From JAVBJN01 sp031546985 (GTDB lineage Bacteria; Bacteroidota; Bacteroidia; Chitinophagales; Chitinophagaceae): DNA of 39,149 bases. This document shows positions 29,057 through 37,268 of the stretch, one piece after another. The stretch covers positions 1-39,149 of the forward strand of contig JAVBJN010000061.1 in the NCBI GenBank assembly GCA_031546985.1. The letters are read 5' to 3'. The stretch's first letter is position 1. Each line of letters opens with the position of its first letter. The position numbers and the translations under genes were made by a program. Below the pieces are notes generated by a model. It searched no databases. It worked only from the letters and a program-made list of their open reading frames with translations, and was not told the origin of the DNA.

Positions 29057-29959
29057 ATGAAAAAAGCATTGATACAACTGCATCTGGCAGTGTTTTTATG
29101 GGGTTTTACCGGCGTGTTGGGCAAAGCCATTGCGCTCGATGCATCGGTACTGGTATGGTACAGAATGCTCATCACCGCGCTTATATTCATTATTGTGCTG
29201 GGTATGCGCAAGGAGTTTCGCAGGTTATCGCTGCGCTCGTTTCTGCAACTATCGGGCATTGGCGCGCTGATAGCGCTGCACTGGGTGGCTTTTTACGCCA
29301 GTATCCAGTATGCCAATGTTTCTATTGCGTTGGTGTGTTTGTCTACCGCCAGTGTGTTTACCGCCCTGCTGGAGCCATTGGTATCTAAAAAGAAATTTAA
29401 CTGGCTGGAGATCGGGCTTAGCCTGCTGGCCATCGCGGGCGTATACAGCATTTACCATTTTCAGCAGTTTTATGGCAAAGGAATTTTCTGGGGTGTGGTA
29501 GCCGCTATGCTCAGCGCAGTGTTTACGGTTTTCAACAAAAAGGTAGTAGACCAGTATCCGGCGCGTACAGTGGCCGGGTATGAAATCGCATTCGGCTTCC
29601 TGTTCCTCTGCTGTCTTGCACCATTCTTTATAATTGCCAATCCGGGTATTAAGCTCATCCCTACCCCATCAGATTGGTTGTGGCTGGGTATTTTAAGCCT
29701 GGCATGTACCGTTTGGGCGCAATCGCTGTCGCTGAGTGCATTAAAGAAGGTATCGTCCTTTACCGTAACACTTTCGGTAAACCTGGAGCCTGTTTATGGC
29801 ATTATCCTGGCTTGCATTGTATACCAGGAGAACAAACAGCTCAATACGGGCTTTTACCTCGGTATGGCGCTTATTATTGCCTCTGTGCTGCTGCATATGG
29901 CTTTCATGTCGCGCAAAAGCAAAACAGATGCAACGGCGGAGCTGATGAATACACCTTAA
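29057..29959 (+). CDS. EamA/DMT family transporter
   Basis: A 300-residue inner-membrane protein with about ten transmembrane helices in two homologous five-helix halves, each an EamA domain. The first half ends around SVFTALLEPLVSKKKF, the second around SVNLEPVYGIILACIVY; the conserved LEP followed by a kink marks the same point in each half. DMT transporters of this class export or import small metabolites such as amino acids or nucleosides; the substrate cannot be told. The start ATG is followed by KKALIQLHLAVFLWGFTGVLGK, the usual family beginning. An intergenic repeat directly precedes the gene and no clear promoter box is visible. Confidence 0.92.
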   Translation: MKKALIQLHLAVFLWGFTGVLGKAIALDASVLVWYRMLITALIFIIVLGMRKEFRRLSLRSFLQLSGIGALIALHWVAFYASIQYANVSIALVCLSTASVFTALLEPLVSKKKFNWLEIGLSLLAIAGVYSIYHFQQFYGKGIFWGVVAAMLSAVFTVFNKKVVDQYPARTVAGYEIAFGFLFLCCLAPFFIIANPGIKLIPTPSDWLWLGILSLACTVWAQSLSLSALKKVSSFTVTLSVNLEPVYGIILACIVYQENKQLNTGFYLGMALIIASVLLHMAFMSRKSKTDATAELMNTP

Positions 29960-29992
29960 AAAACAGCATCCCCCGGTAAAACCGGGGGATGC
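29960..29992. terminator. Terminator between EamA gene and receiver gene
   Basis: A strong perfect hairpin GCATCCCCCGG TAAAA CCGGGGGATGC at 29966-29992. The A-run at 29958-29964 becomes a T-tract on the minus strand, so it best serves the leftward kinase/receiver transcript ending at 30046, though the hairpin alone may also stop the rightward transcript. Confidence 0.85.
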
Positions 29993-30045
29993 ATACAATC
30001 GTGTTATGTAGGTAAAACGCAAACGCGTCCTTTACCAGGCTGCTA

Positions 30046-30450
30046 TTAGCTGCACTGTATCAGCGAATCTATTTTCTCTACCGATACCGGTTTTTCAAAA
30101 TACTGGCGCACCCGCTGGTGCAGGTTGGCGCGCTCCACATCTACATTCCGGTTAGAAGAAGACAGTATGGCGATCTTAAAATCTACGCCCGATAAACTGG
30201 CATGCTTGTCCAACTCGCCCAGGAATCCGAAACCATCGAGTTCCGGCATATTAATATCGAGCAGGATATAAGCGGGCAACAGATCGGCGCTGCCAGCATT
30301 TTCGTTCAGGTACTCTAATGCTACCTGTCCGTTGGCAAAGGCCAGAATACGGTCAAATTTAGCCGTACTCTCAATAATGCGCTTGGCAATAAACTGGAAT
30401 ACGGTATCGTCGTCTACTACAGCAATCAGTTTCTCATTGGGCTGTATCAT
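30046..30450 (-). CDS. Single-domain response regulator
   Basis: A 134-residue CheY-like receiver with no output domain. The acidic pocket is AVVDDDTVF (Asp13-15), the phosphoacceptor Asp65 in ILLDINMPELDGF, the switch Ser in AILSSSNR, and the conserved lysine in YFEKPVS. It is translated seven bases after the histidine kinase, in the same direction, so it is probably that kinase's phosphorylation target. With no DNA-binding or enzymatic domain, it should act by protein contact or as a phosphorelay intermediate; the final target is unknown. A terminator follows. Confidence 0.93.
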   Translation of the reverse strand: MIQPNEKLIAVVDDDTVFQFIAKRIIESTAKFDRILAFANGQVALEYLNENAGSADLLPAYILLDINMPELDGFGFLGELDKHASLSGVDFKIAILSSSNRNVDVERANLHQRVRQYFEKPVSVEKIDSLIQCS

Positions 30451-30457
30451 ATGTTAT

Positions 30458-31663
30458 TTACCTTTTTAAGGTGAGTATGAATGTGGTTCCTTTATTGACT
30501 TCGCTTTCGAGGGTTATACTGCCATCGTTCGATTCTACGATAGATTTTACCATATACAACCCCAGGCCTTTGCCGTTGCCTACCCGGTGAAAACGTTTAA
30601 ACAGGCCAAACACTTTGCTGCCATGCAGTTTCATGTTTATGCCCAATCCGTTATCAGATACTTTGAGTTTAATATTTTCGTCGGTGCATTCTGTTTTTAC
30701 CGTAATGTGTGGTGGTCTTGCGGGATGACGGAAACGAATGGCATTGCTAACCAGGTTGTATAATATACTTTGCAACTGTGTTTTGGGATACCAGATCTCC
30801 GGCGCTTCTGAAAAATCGGTGCAGATGGTAGCGCCGCTGTCTTTCAGAATACGGGAAGCCGAGCGTTTGAGTTTTTCGATCTCGTCTATAAACTGGTGCT
30901 GTTTCCATTCTTTGGCTTCGCCGTTGCGCATCAGCAGCACTTCGTTAAGCGAGTGAAGGGTTTCTTCCAGGCTGTTTACCGACTGGCCTATTTGCTGAAA
31001 CACATCCCTGGAGTTTTCCGCTATACCATTATCTGCTTCTATAAACTGGAGCAATGTTTTGATATTGATTACCGGCGCTTTGAGGTCGTGGGCTGCTACA
31101 TAGGTAAAGTGCTCCATATCGGAGTAGCTTTTGAGGAGCTGCGCAGTAGCATGCTCCAGCAATTTTTTCTGGTGCGAGGCATCGAGCTCAGCGGCAAAAC
31201 GCTGGGCTACCATATCGATAATATTTTCGGCTATACTGCTGTCGGGATAAGATTGACTGTGCAACATAGACATCAGTCCTACCATTTCGCCCCTGGAATT
31301 AAGCAAGGCGGTACCAATGTAGGTAACCATACCCATTTCCTGCAGCATGTAATCGTTGGGATAAAAATCCTGTACATTACCGTTGTACACGCAAGTACGG
31401 GTGCTGCCATTTAACACCATATCGCATGGTGTATCTCTAAGGTTGTATTCAAAATTTTCCAGGAAGGAGCCTTTGTGGTAAATGGCCAATGTTCTTACCA
31501 CATCTCCTTCACCTACTCTTTCTCCCACAAAAAGGTAATCTGCCTGAAGCAGATCGCCTAACTTTTTGAGCAGTGAGTGCAACGTAACAGGTCCGGATTG
31601 TTCCGGAGCAATGATCGCAGCTATCTCTCCGCAAATCTGACCAGAACTCAATGCTGATAGCAT
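30458..31663 (-). CDS. GAF-domain sensor histidine kinase
   Basis: A 401-residue kinase without membrane segments, so soluble. Residues about 20-160 form a GAF-like sensor domain (LLKKLGDLLQADYLFVGERV, TYIGTALLNSRGEMVGLMSM). The dimerisation helix holds His192 in THVAAHD-type sequence (FTYVAAHDLKAPVINIKT). The ATPase domain has the N box (ILYNLVSNAIRF), DNGLGINM and GKGLGLYMVKSIVE, then a GTTFILTL end. All catalytic boxes are intact. The ligand of the GAF domain is unknown; a cysteine pair (Cys80 and Cys91) could sense redox or bind a cofactor, but that is speculation. It forms an operon with the receiver gene seven bases downstream. A weak box CATTTTTG lies at 31687-31694 on the minus strand. 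Confidence 0.93.
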   Translation of the reverse strand: MLSALSSGQICGEIAAIIAPEQSGPVTLHSLLKKLGDLLQADYLFVGERVGEGDVVRTLAIYHKGSFLENFEYNLRDTPCDMVLNGSTRTCVYNGNVQDFYPNDYMLQEMGMVTYIGTALLNSRGEMVGLMSMLHSQSYPDSSIAENIIDMVAQRFAAELDASHQKKLLEHATAQLLKSYSDMEHFTYVAAHDLKAPVINIKTLLQFIEADNGIAENSRDVFQQIGQSVNSLEETLHSLNEVLLMRNGEAKEWKQHQFIDEIEKLKRSASRILKDSGATICTDFSEAPEIWYPKTQLQSILYNLVSNAIRFRHPARPPHITVKTECTDENIKLKVSDNGLGINMKLHGSKVFGLFKRFHRVGNGKGLGLYMVKSIVESNDGSITLESEVNKGTTFILTLKR

Positions 31664-31773
31664 AACCAGGCTTCGGTTAATCGTAACAAAAATGTTTTAA
31701 CTGAGTTCCATACCTACCGGTAACAATATACCTAAAAAATACTAAACGCTCCTAAACATGTTGAAAGACAATG

Positions 31774-31805
31774 AAAAAGCCACCCTTTAACGGAGTGGCT
31801 TTTTT
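31774..31805. terminator. Terminator of the E2 gene (both directions possible)
   Basis: Stem AAAAAGCCAC / GTGGCTTTTT with a loop of about 11 bases. The A-run on the left gives a T-tract for the leftward E2 gene, whose stop is 24 bases away. Confidence 0.88.
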
Positions 31806-31828
31806 CGGAATATCTATTTTTTCACTAT

Positions 31829-33139
31829 TTAAATATCTCTTGAAGGATCGAAAGCTTCCAGCTCTTTGGCAACAGCTGTAAGGAACGAAGCACCCAAAGA
31901 ACCGTCTACAATACGGTGATCGTAGCTCAGCGACAGGTACATCATGTGGCGGATCGCAATCACGTCGCCGTGCTCGGTTTCCATTACCATCGGGCGTTTT
32001 ACAATCGCACCTACCGCCAGGATGGCTACCTGGGGCTGGTTAATGATTGGTGTACCCATAAGGCTGCCAAAAGTACCCACGTTGGTGAGGGTAAAGGTGC
32101 CGCCTTGTGTATCTTCCGGTTTCAGTTTGTTGCTGCGGGCGTTATTGGCCATCAGGTTTACATCCTTGGTTAAACCGAAGAGGTTTTTGGTATCTGCGTA
32201 TTTGATAACAGGCACAATCAGGTTACCGGAAGGCAGCGCAGCAGCCATACCAATGTTGATGTCCTTTTTAACAATGATCTTGTCGCCGTCTACACTGCTG
32301 TTGATCATTGGGTATCTGCGGATAGATTTTACGATCGCTTCGATGAAGATGGGGGTGAAAGTGATTTTCTCACCGTGTTTCTTCTCAAATGAACCTTTTA
32401 CCTTGTTTCTCCAGTTTACGATGTTGGTTACATCGGCTTCGGTAAAGCTGGTTACGTGCGGCGAAGTAGCTTTACTGCGCACCATATGATCGGCGATGAG
32501 CTTACGCATACGGTCCATTTCTACCACTTCTACATTACTACCGTAGTTACCAGAAGATGCTGGAGCGGCAGCTGGCTGGGCTACCGGAGCAGGAGCCGGA
32601 GCAGCGGCAGGTTGCGCCACAGGAGCTGCAACTGGCGCTACAGCACCGGTTTTACGCTGGGCTACATAATTCAGAATATCTTTTTTGGTTACACGGCCTT
32701 CATTGCCGGTACCCGGAATGTTTTCCAGTTCTGCCATACCTACCCCTTCGGTGGCGGCAATATTCAATACCAATGGAGAGTAAAAACGGTTGCCTCCGGC
32801 AGCAGGGGCTGCAACGGGCTGGGCAGCAGCAACAGGCTGAGCCACAGGAGCCGCAGCGGGTGCAGCGGCAGCAACAGGAGCAGCAGCAACGCCGTTTCCT
32901 GCACTATCAACACGGGCAATAACAGTACCTACAGGCACTACGTCATTTTCCTTAAACAAAATTTCAGTGATGGTCCCGGCGGCGGTAGAAGGCACTTCAC
33001 TATCCACCTTATCGGTGGCAATCTCCAGCACAGTTTCATCCATCTTCACGCTATCACCTGGTTTCTTATGCCATTTGAGGACGGTAGCTTCCATAATACT
33101 TTCGCCCATCTTCGGCATCACTAAATCAACTATAGCCAT
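31829..33139 (-). CDS. 2-oxoacid dehydrogenase complex E2 (dihydrolipoamide acyltransferase)
   Basis: A 436-residue acyltransferase core of a 2-oxoacid dehydrogenase complex. Lipoyl domain residues 1 to about 78 with the lipoylated Lys44 (EIATDKVDSE). A flexible Ala/Pro linker follows (about 85-115). Then the E3/E1-binding domain (YSPLVLNIAATEGVG...GRVTKKDILNYV, about 118-160), a second Ala/Pro linker to about 205, and the catalytic domain ending SYDHRIVDGSLG with His408 and Asp412. The linkers repeat VAQPAAAPA-like units. The organisation suits either a branched-chain/pyruvate type or an oxoglutarate type; the E1 and E3 genes are not nearby, so the substrate is open. It has its own promoter and terminator. 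Confidence 0.93.
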   Translation of the reverse strand: MAIVDLVMPKMGESIMEATVLKWHKKPGDSVKMDETVLEIATDKVDSEVPSTAAGTITEILFKENDVVPVGTVIARVDSAGNGVAAAPVAAAAPAAAPVAQPVAAAQPVAAPAAGGNRFYSPLVLNIAATEGVGMAELENIPGTGNEGRVTKKDILNYVAQRKTGAVAPVAAPVAQPAAAPAPAPVAQPAAAPASSGNYGSNVEVVEMDRMRKLIADHMVRSKATSPHVTSFTEADVTNIVNWRNKVKGSFEKKHGEKITFTPIFIEAIVKSIRRYPMINSSVDGDKIIVKKDINIGMAAALPSGNLIVPVIKYADTKNLFGLTKDVNLMANNARSNKLKPEDTQGGTFTLTNVGTFGSLMGTPIINQPQVAILAVGAIVKRPMVMETEHGDVIAIRHMMYLSLSYDHRIVDGSLGASFLTAVAKELEAFDPSRDI

Positions 33140-33174
33140 ATAAAGGTTTTTATGATGTTTTTATAACCAGGACG

Positions 33175-33182
33175 CAAAAATA
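33175..33182 (-). promoter_or_regulatory. -7 promoter box of the E2 gene
   Basis: TATTTTTG on the minus strand, an exact TAnnTTTG match, 35 bases before the E2 ATG. Confidence 0.6.
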
Positions 33183-33255
33183 ATCAATTGCGCTTATTTT
33201 TACGAAAATCAAAGATTTGGCACAATCATTTCTTGCACTTTCCAAACCAGAATGA

Positions 33256-33993
33256 ATGCTCAGAAAACTTTTACAACATCTCTATTTTCCCGTTTTTGCG
33301 TTAACGCTGTGGGTTCAAACTGCTTATGCACAGCAAAAAAAGACAACACCTGCTGCCAAGCCCAAAACGGCCACCAATACACCACAAAAAAATAATACAG
33401 CCCCCAAGCCCGATACCCGCTATAAACGTGTGATCGTCAATACCGATTCTATAAAAAAAGCCCAGGCTGCTACAGCCCGGACCCGTTATAAAATTGTATA
33501 TGTAAATACCGATACGGTTAAAAAAATGAAAACCGTTATCGATTCTTCTGGTTTTTACAGCAAGAGAAATCCCGATGTGCCCGGGTTCGATTTTAAACCG
33601 CTTAAACTGGTGCTGAACAAAAAACCGCTTACGGCCATTCTGAACAACTCCTACATGCGGTACCCCAAAACAGAACAGTACCAGTGGCATTTCGACATTT
33701 ACTTCGAATACAAGTACAAGGGCAAAGACGGCGCGCCAGATGTAATTGAGCAGCGCATACTCAACGACCTTACCACCAAACTGGTGCAAAAACTGCAATC
33801 GATAAACCTGGTGCATTATGTGGGCTACTCCGACTACGATGGCTACCGCGATGTGCTGTTTTACACCAATCAGAAAAACCAGGTGCAAAACGCGGTAGAC
33901 GCTTTTCAGCGGCAATACCGCTCCCAGCGCAAGATCAATTACCGGCTGGAAAGCGACCCCGACTGGAGCAACCTTACCTTTTACCTACACTAA
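33256..33993 (+). CDS. Exported protein with an internal NTD repeat, function unknown
   Basis: A 245-residue exported protein. The signal peptide (LLQHLYFPVFALTLWVQTAYA) ends near residue 25. A low-complexity Lys/Thr/Pro/Asn/Gln linker (about 26-53) follows. Then two copies of a motif with period 22: TRYKRVIVNTDSIKK (54-68) and TRYKIVYVNTDTVKK (76-90). The DNA of the copies has diverged, so the duplication is old. Residues about 110-245 form a compact domain with many aromatic residues (WHFDIYFEYKYKGKDG, HYVGYSDYDGYRDVLFYTN). I do not recognise the family. The ATG at 33256 is chosen because the ATG at 33252 is out of frame. Its last nine bases overlap the convergent cinA gene. Confidence 0.82.
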   Translation: MLRKLLQHLYFPVFALTLWVQTAYAQQKKTTPAAKPKTATNTPQKNNTAPKPDTRYKRVIVNTDSIKKAQAATARTRYKIVYVNTDTVKKMKTVIDSSGFYSKRNPDVPGFDFKPLKLVLNKKPLTAILNNSYMRYPKTEQYQWHFDIYFEYKYKGKDGAPDVIEQRILNDLTTKLVQKLQSINLVHYVGYSDYDGYRDVLFYTNQKNQVQNAVDAFQRQYRSQRKINYRLESDPDWSNLTFYLH

Positions 33994-35247
33994 ACCCAGC
34001 ATAAACCTGCGGATAAAGTCGAGGCCGGCATAAACCGCCATTTTGGTGTTCTGCTCGCGTTTATAAAAAAACTGGAACCGTTTGGCCACCACACGGTTGG
34101 CATCGGCCACGGCCATCCATACCGTACCTACGGGCTTATCGGGCGTTCCGCCATCGGGGCCTAAAATACCCGATACCGATAACGCAATGTCGGTGCCCAG
34201 CAAAGTGCGGGCATTCTGCGCCATGCAGATCACTGTTTCTTCACTTACCGCACCGGTACGCTCCAGCACCTCGCGCGGCACCTGCAATACATTGGTTTTT
34301 ACTTCGTAAGCATAACACACCACACTACCGTTAAACCAGGCTGAGCTGCCTGGCACCGATGTTATAGCTGCGGCAATATTGCCTGCGGTGCAGCTTTCGG
34401 CAAGTCCCAATGTCTGGCCCAGCTCTTTAAGCATACGGCCCAGCACCACTTCTATACCTTCGTCGGTATCGGTTACAGTAATATCCGACACTTTATTTTT
34501 CAGGATCTCAAACAGCCTGTCCGCCTCGTTGTTAATAGCATCATGATCATCGCCCGATAAGGTGACGCGCAGTTTTACCATACCCAAACCCGGCAGATAA
34601 GCCAGGCTGGCATGTTCGGGCAAAGCAGCTTCAAAATCGATCAGTCTTTCGGCTATAAAGCTTTCGCCCAGGCCAGCAGTTACCACTGTGCGGTGGGCAA
34701 TGGCCGGTGTTTTAAACTGTGCGGCAATACGATCCAGGCCACCGTTAAGCATAATATGCTCCATCTCAAACGGTACGCCAGGGAGGGCAATATAAACCTT
34801 ACCATCCCGCTCAAACCACATGCCCGGCGCGGTACCAATGCTATTAAAGAGAATGCTGCAAACATCCGGCACCTCGGCCTGTTGCTGGTTTCGCTCCAGG
34901 AAGGGACGGTTGCGTTTCTCAAAAATATGCTTCACATGCGCCAGCACTTCCTCATTCACCACCAGCTTTCCGTTAAAATATTGGCACAAAAATGGCTTTG
35001 TAATATCATCGGCAGTAGGGCCGAGTCCGCCGGTCATAATAATGAGATCCGCATTCCGGCTTTCTTCATCCAGCGCTTTGCGGATGGCATCTTTATCATC
35101 GGCCACCGCTACCCTTCTGCTTACCCAGATACCGATCTTGTTCAGTTCGCGGGCCAGCCAGGCCGAGTTGGTATCAATCGTCTGACCTATCAGCAATTCA
35201 TCGCCTATGGTTACAATAACAGCGTGTACGGCAGAAACACTTTTCAT
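33985..35247 (-). CDS. cinA: CinA family protein (ADP-ribose pyrophosphatase plus NMN deamidase)
   Basis: A 420-residue two-domain protein. Residues 1 to about 250 form the MoCF-like CinA domain (VTIGDELLIGQTIDTNSAWLA, TGGLGPTADDITK). Residues about 265-420 form the CinA/PncC amidase domain with catalytic Ser285 (LAESCTAGNIAAA), VSGILGPDGGTPDKPVGTVW and Lys/Tyr-bearing segments. In characterised homologues the first domain cleaves ADP-ribose and the second deamidates nicotinamide mononucleotide, serving NAD recycling; the competence label is historical. Both domains look intact. It is divergent from the BrkB-like gene. The 3' end overlaps the convergent exported-protein gene by nine bases. 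Confidence 0.94.
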   Translation of the reverse strand: MKSVSAVHAVIVTIGDELLIGQTIDTNSAWLARELNKIGIWVSRRVAVADDKDAIRKALDEESRNADLIIMTGGLGPTADDITKPFLCQYFNGKLVVNEEVLAHVKHIFEKRNRPFLERNQQQAEVPDVCSILFNSIGTAPGMWFERDGKVYIALPGVPFEMEHIMLNGGLDRIAAQFKTPAIAHRTVVTAGLGESFIAERLIDFEAALPEHASLAYLPGLGMVKLRVTLSGDDHDAINNEADRLFEILKNKVSDITVTDTDEGIEVVLGRMLKELGQTLGLAESCTAGNIAAAITSVPGSSAWFNGSVVCYAYEVKTNVLQVPREVLERTGAVSEETVICMAQNARTLLGTDIALSVSGILGPDGGTPDKPVGTVWMAVADANRVVAKRFQFFYKREQNTKMAVYAGLDFIRRFMLGLV

Positions 35248-35270
35248 ACTTTAATTGTTGGAAGAGCCCA

Positions 35271-35277
35271 CAAATTA
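35271..35277 (-). promoter_or_regulatory. Possible -7 box of cinA
   Basis: TAATTTG on the minus strand has the elements TA and TTTG with one instead of two spacer bases, 23 bases before the ATG. A mirror-placed TAGTTTG on the plus strand at 35296-35302 could serve the divergent BrkB-like gene. Confidence 0.3.
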
Positions 35278-35295
35278 CACTGTATCGGGATAAAT

Positions 35296-35302
35296 TAGTT
35301 TG
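35296..35302 (+). promoter_or_regulatory. Possible -7 box of the BrkB/YihY gene
   Basis: TAGTTTG, a TAnTTTG variant of the Bacteroidota box, 29 bases before the ATG at 35332. Confidence 0.3.
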
Positions 35303-35331
35303 ATTAATTTTAGAGGATAGCCACCAAGCCT

Positions 35332-36267
35332 ATGTACAAGACCATTATCAAAAAACTATACACCGCTTACCTGCTGCTGCGCAACAGCATTACTTCGTTT
35401 TCGGACGACCGTTGTGTAAAGCTGGGAGCCGCTCTTGCGTTTTATACCATCTTTTCGATTGGCCCGTTCCTGGTGATCATTATTTCGCTGTGTGGCATTT
35501 TCTTTGGCCAGGACGCCATTGAAGGAAAGATATACTGGCAAATCAAGGACCTGGTGGGCAGCAATGCCGCCGCCCAGATACAGGAGATACTTAAAAACAT
35601 ACAACACTCCAACCAGGGCTGGTTTGCCACCATTGTAAGCCTGATTACACTGTTGTTTGGTGCTACCGGAGTGTTTACGGAGATACAGGACAGTATTAAT
35701 TTTATATGGAACATTAAAGCCAAGCCCAAACGGACCTGGCTTCAGTTTCTGACCAATCGTGTCATGTCTTTTTCGATGATTCTCACCATGGGGTTTCTCA
35801 TGCTGGTATCGCTGCTGGCCAACTCAGTGCTGGAGATCTTCAGCGACCAGATCATACGCCTGATACCCGAAAGCAAGATCGTTTTGCTGTTTCTGCTCAA
35901 TAACGCGGTAGTAGTGGGCTTTATCTGCCTCATGTTCACTTCCATCTTTAAATTCCTGCCCGATGCCTATATTGAGTGGAAGAGCGCGTTCAGAGGCGGC
36001 GTGGTTACCGCGCTGCTGTTTATGTTTGGTAAATACCTCATCGGGCTATACCTGGGCCAGTCCAAAATAGGCACCATGTACGGCGCAGCGGGCTCGGTAC
36101 TGCTCATTATGATGTGGGTTTATTACTCCTCTATCATTCTTTATTTTGGCGCAGAGTTTACCAAAATATGCGCCCTGCACCTCGATAAACAGATATTGCC
36201 CAAGCCTTATGCGGTAATGATCATTAAAAACGAAAAAGAGATTAAGATCAAACCCGAAAACGTTTAG
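35332..36267 (+). CDS. YihY/BrkB family inner-membrane protein
   Basis: A 311-residue integral membrane protein with about six transmembrane helices: near 30-60 (KLGAALAFYTIFSIGPFLVI), 100-120, 140-165, 180-205, 222-240 and 247-270. The family motifs ALAFYTIFSIGPF near the N terminus and GAAGSVLLIMMWVYYSSIILYFGAEFT near the C terminus are clear. The family was once called RNase BN by mistake; it is now known only as a membrane protein of uncertain function, possibly a transporter. A hydrophilic lysine-rich tail (IKNEKEIKIKPENV) lies in the cytosol. The stop overlaps the stop of the convergent thioesterase gene by four bases. Confidence 0.93.
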   Translation: MYKTIIKKLYTAYLLLRNSITSFSDDRCVKLGAALAFYTIFSIGPFLVIIISLCGIFFGQDAIEGKIYWQIKDLVGSNAAAQIQEILKNIQHSNQGWFATIVSLITLLFGATGVFTEIQDSINFIWNIKAKPKRTWLQFLTNRVMSFSMILTMGFLMLVSLLANSVLEIFSDQIIRLIPESKIVLLFLLNNAVVVGFICLMFTSIFKFLPDAYIEWKSAFRGGVVTALLFMFGKYLIGLYLGQSKIGTMYGAAGSVLLIMMWVYYSSIILYFGAEFTKICALHLDKQILPKPYAVMIIKNEKEIKIKPENV

Positions 36268-36677
36268 CCTTCGAAAAACGGAGCCAGCCTGTGGCGCAGC
36301 ACTTCGGGCATTACAATAGTTCGTTTCTGTACAGGATCGAGAAACGCCAGTGTGGTAATGCCTACATTGAGCAGATCGCCTTTTTCATTATACAACTCTG
36401 AATGAAACTGCACCCGCTTGCCTTCGGGCAATTCTTTTAAAATCGTTTTGATGGTAATAAGGTCGTCGTAAAAAGCCGGACGCATGTATTTGGAATTAAG
36501 CTCTACCACAGGCATTAGTACACCCAGCTCTTCGAGCTCACGGTAGGTAAAACCTAAACGGCGAATGGCCTCTGCCCGCCCTACTTCGTAATACAAGGCA
36601 TAGTTGCCATAATACAAATAGCCCATCTGGTCGGTCTCGCCATATCTTACGCGCACCTGAAATTCGGATATATACAT
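36264..36677 (-). CDS. Acyl-CoA thioesterase, 4HBT/YbgC-like hotdog protein
   Basis: A 137-residue hotdog-fold thioesterase of the 4-hydroxybenzoyl-CoA thioesterase/YbgC type. The active-site motif VRYGETDQMGYLYYGNYALYYE carries the catalytic aspartate, followed by the helix GRAEAIRRLG and then the strand VELNSKYMRPAFYDD. It should hydrolyse acyl-CoA or acyl-ACP thioesters; chain-length specificity cannot be predicted. The start is set at the ATG at 36675-36677 (YISEFQVRV); the longer frame begins with TTG and adds six residues. It lies 59 bases downstream of the DinB-like gene, in the same direction. The stop overlaps the BrkB-like stop. Confidence 0.9.
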   Translation of the reverse strand: MYISEFQVRVRYGETDQMGYLYYGNYALYYEVGRAEAIRRLGFTYRELEELGVLMPVVELNSKYMRPAFYDDLITIKTILKELPEGKRVQFHSELYNEKGDLLNVGITTLAFLDPVQKRTIVMPEVLRHRLAPFFEG

Positions 36678-36736
36678 AACAGGAAGTTTGTGCAACGGAT
36701 GAACAATATTGCATCCGGTCTTAAAAGTATAAAATA

Positions 36737-37186
36737 TTAGTACTCGACAATCTGCCGCAAATGGTGTTCCAAATGCACCACATAATCATTAACCAAAAAG
36801 GCGATGGTTACGCAGGAAGCGCCTCCGGTGTTTACCTCGCGGGCCAGTGCCGCTTCGGGCATTAACCGGAGCAAGGCCAGCAACTGCCGGTTGTAGGCAA
36901 GCCAGAATGCGATTACCTGCCGGCTATCCATCTGCTGGTAATAATTGCAGGCATTCCATTGATTCTGGTTATACACGATATGGGGCTGTTCTTCAAACTG
37001 CGCACGCACCCACCGGTGATGGTTGTTGGTAGCGCTGTCGATAAGATGGCCAACTACTTCTTTCTTGCTCCACTTTGCAGCATGCGGTTTATACGAAAAA
37101 TCCAACTCATCGATCTGAGCCAGCAAGCCCGGAATAGTATCGCAGAAGAACCGAAGTCTTTCTATTGCCTGTGTTAGCATAACCAT
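36737..37186 (-). CDS. DinB-like four-helix metal-binding protein
   Basis: A 149-residue protein of the DinB/DUF664-like four-helix family. The expected three metal-ligand histidines are present: His47 in KEVVGHLIDSATNNH, and His138 and His142 in VVHLEHHLRQI. The conserved motif PHAAKWSKKEVVGHL near the first ligand is characteristic. Proteins of this family include thiol-dependent enzymes such as bacillithiol or mycothiol transferases, so a bacillithiol-linked role is possible and would fit ytxJ in this window, but this is inference. The ATG two codons later (37180) could be the real start. It is probably co-transcribed with the thioesterase. Confidence 0.9.
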   Translation of the reverse strand: MVMLTQAIERLRFFCDTIPGLLAQIDELDFSYKPHAAKWSKKEVVGHLIDSATNNHHRWVRAQFEEQPHIVYNQNQWNACNYYQQMDSRQVIAFWLAYNRQLLALLRLMPEAALAREVNTGGASCVTIAFLVNDYVVHLEHHLRQIVEY

Positions 37187-37213
37187 TACATTTATTAGCT
37201 GCCTTAAAACAAC

Positions 37214-37238
37214 AAAGACCGGTATACAACCGGCCTTT
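37214..37238 (-). terminator. Terminator of the thiolase gene
   Basis: On the minus strand AAAGGCCGG TTGTATA CCGGTCTTT, one G-U pair, followed by GTTGTTTT, about 30 bases after the thiolase stop. Confidence 0.7.
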
Positions 37239-37268
37239 GCTTGATCTGAATATATTTACCGGATCGGA

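Noticed and set aside
32540..32930. Repeats in the E2 gene as mobile or tandem DNA elements
   Set aside because: They encode the normal Ala/Pro interdomain linkers of E2 proteins.
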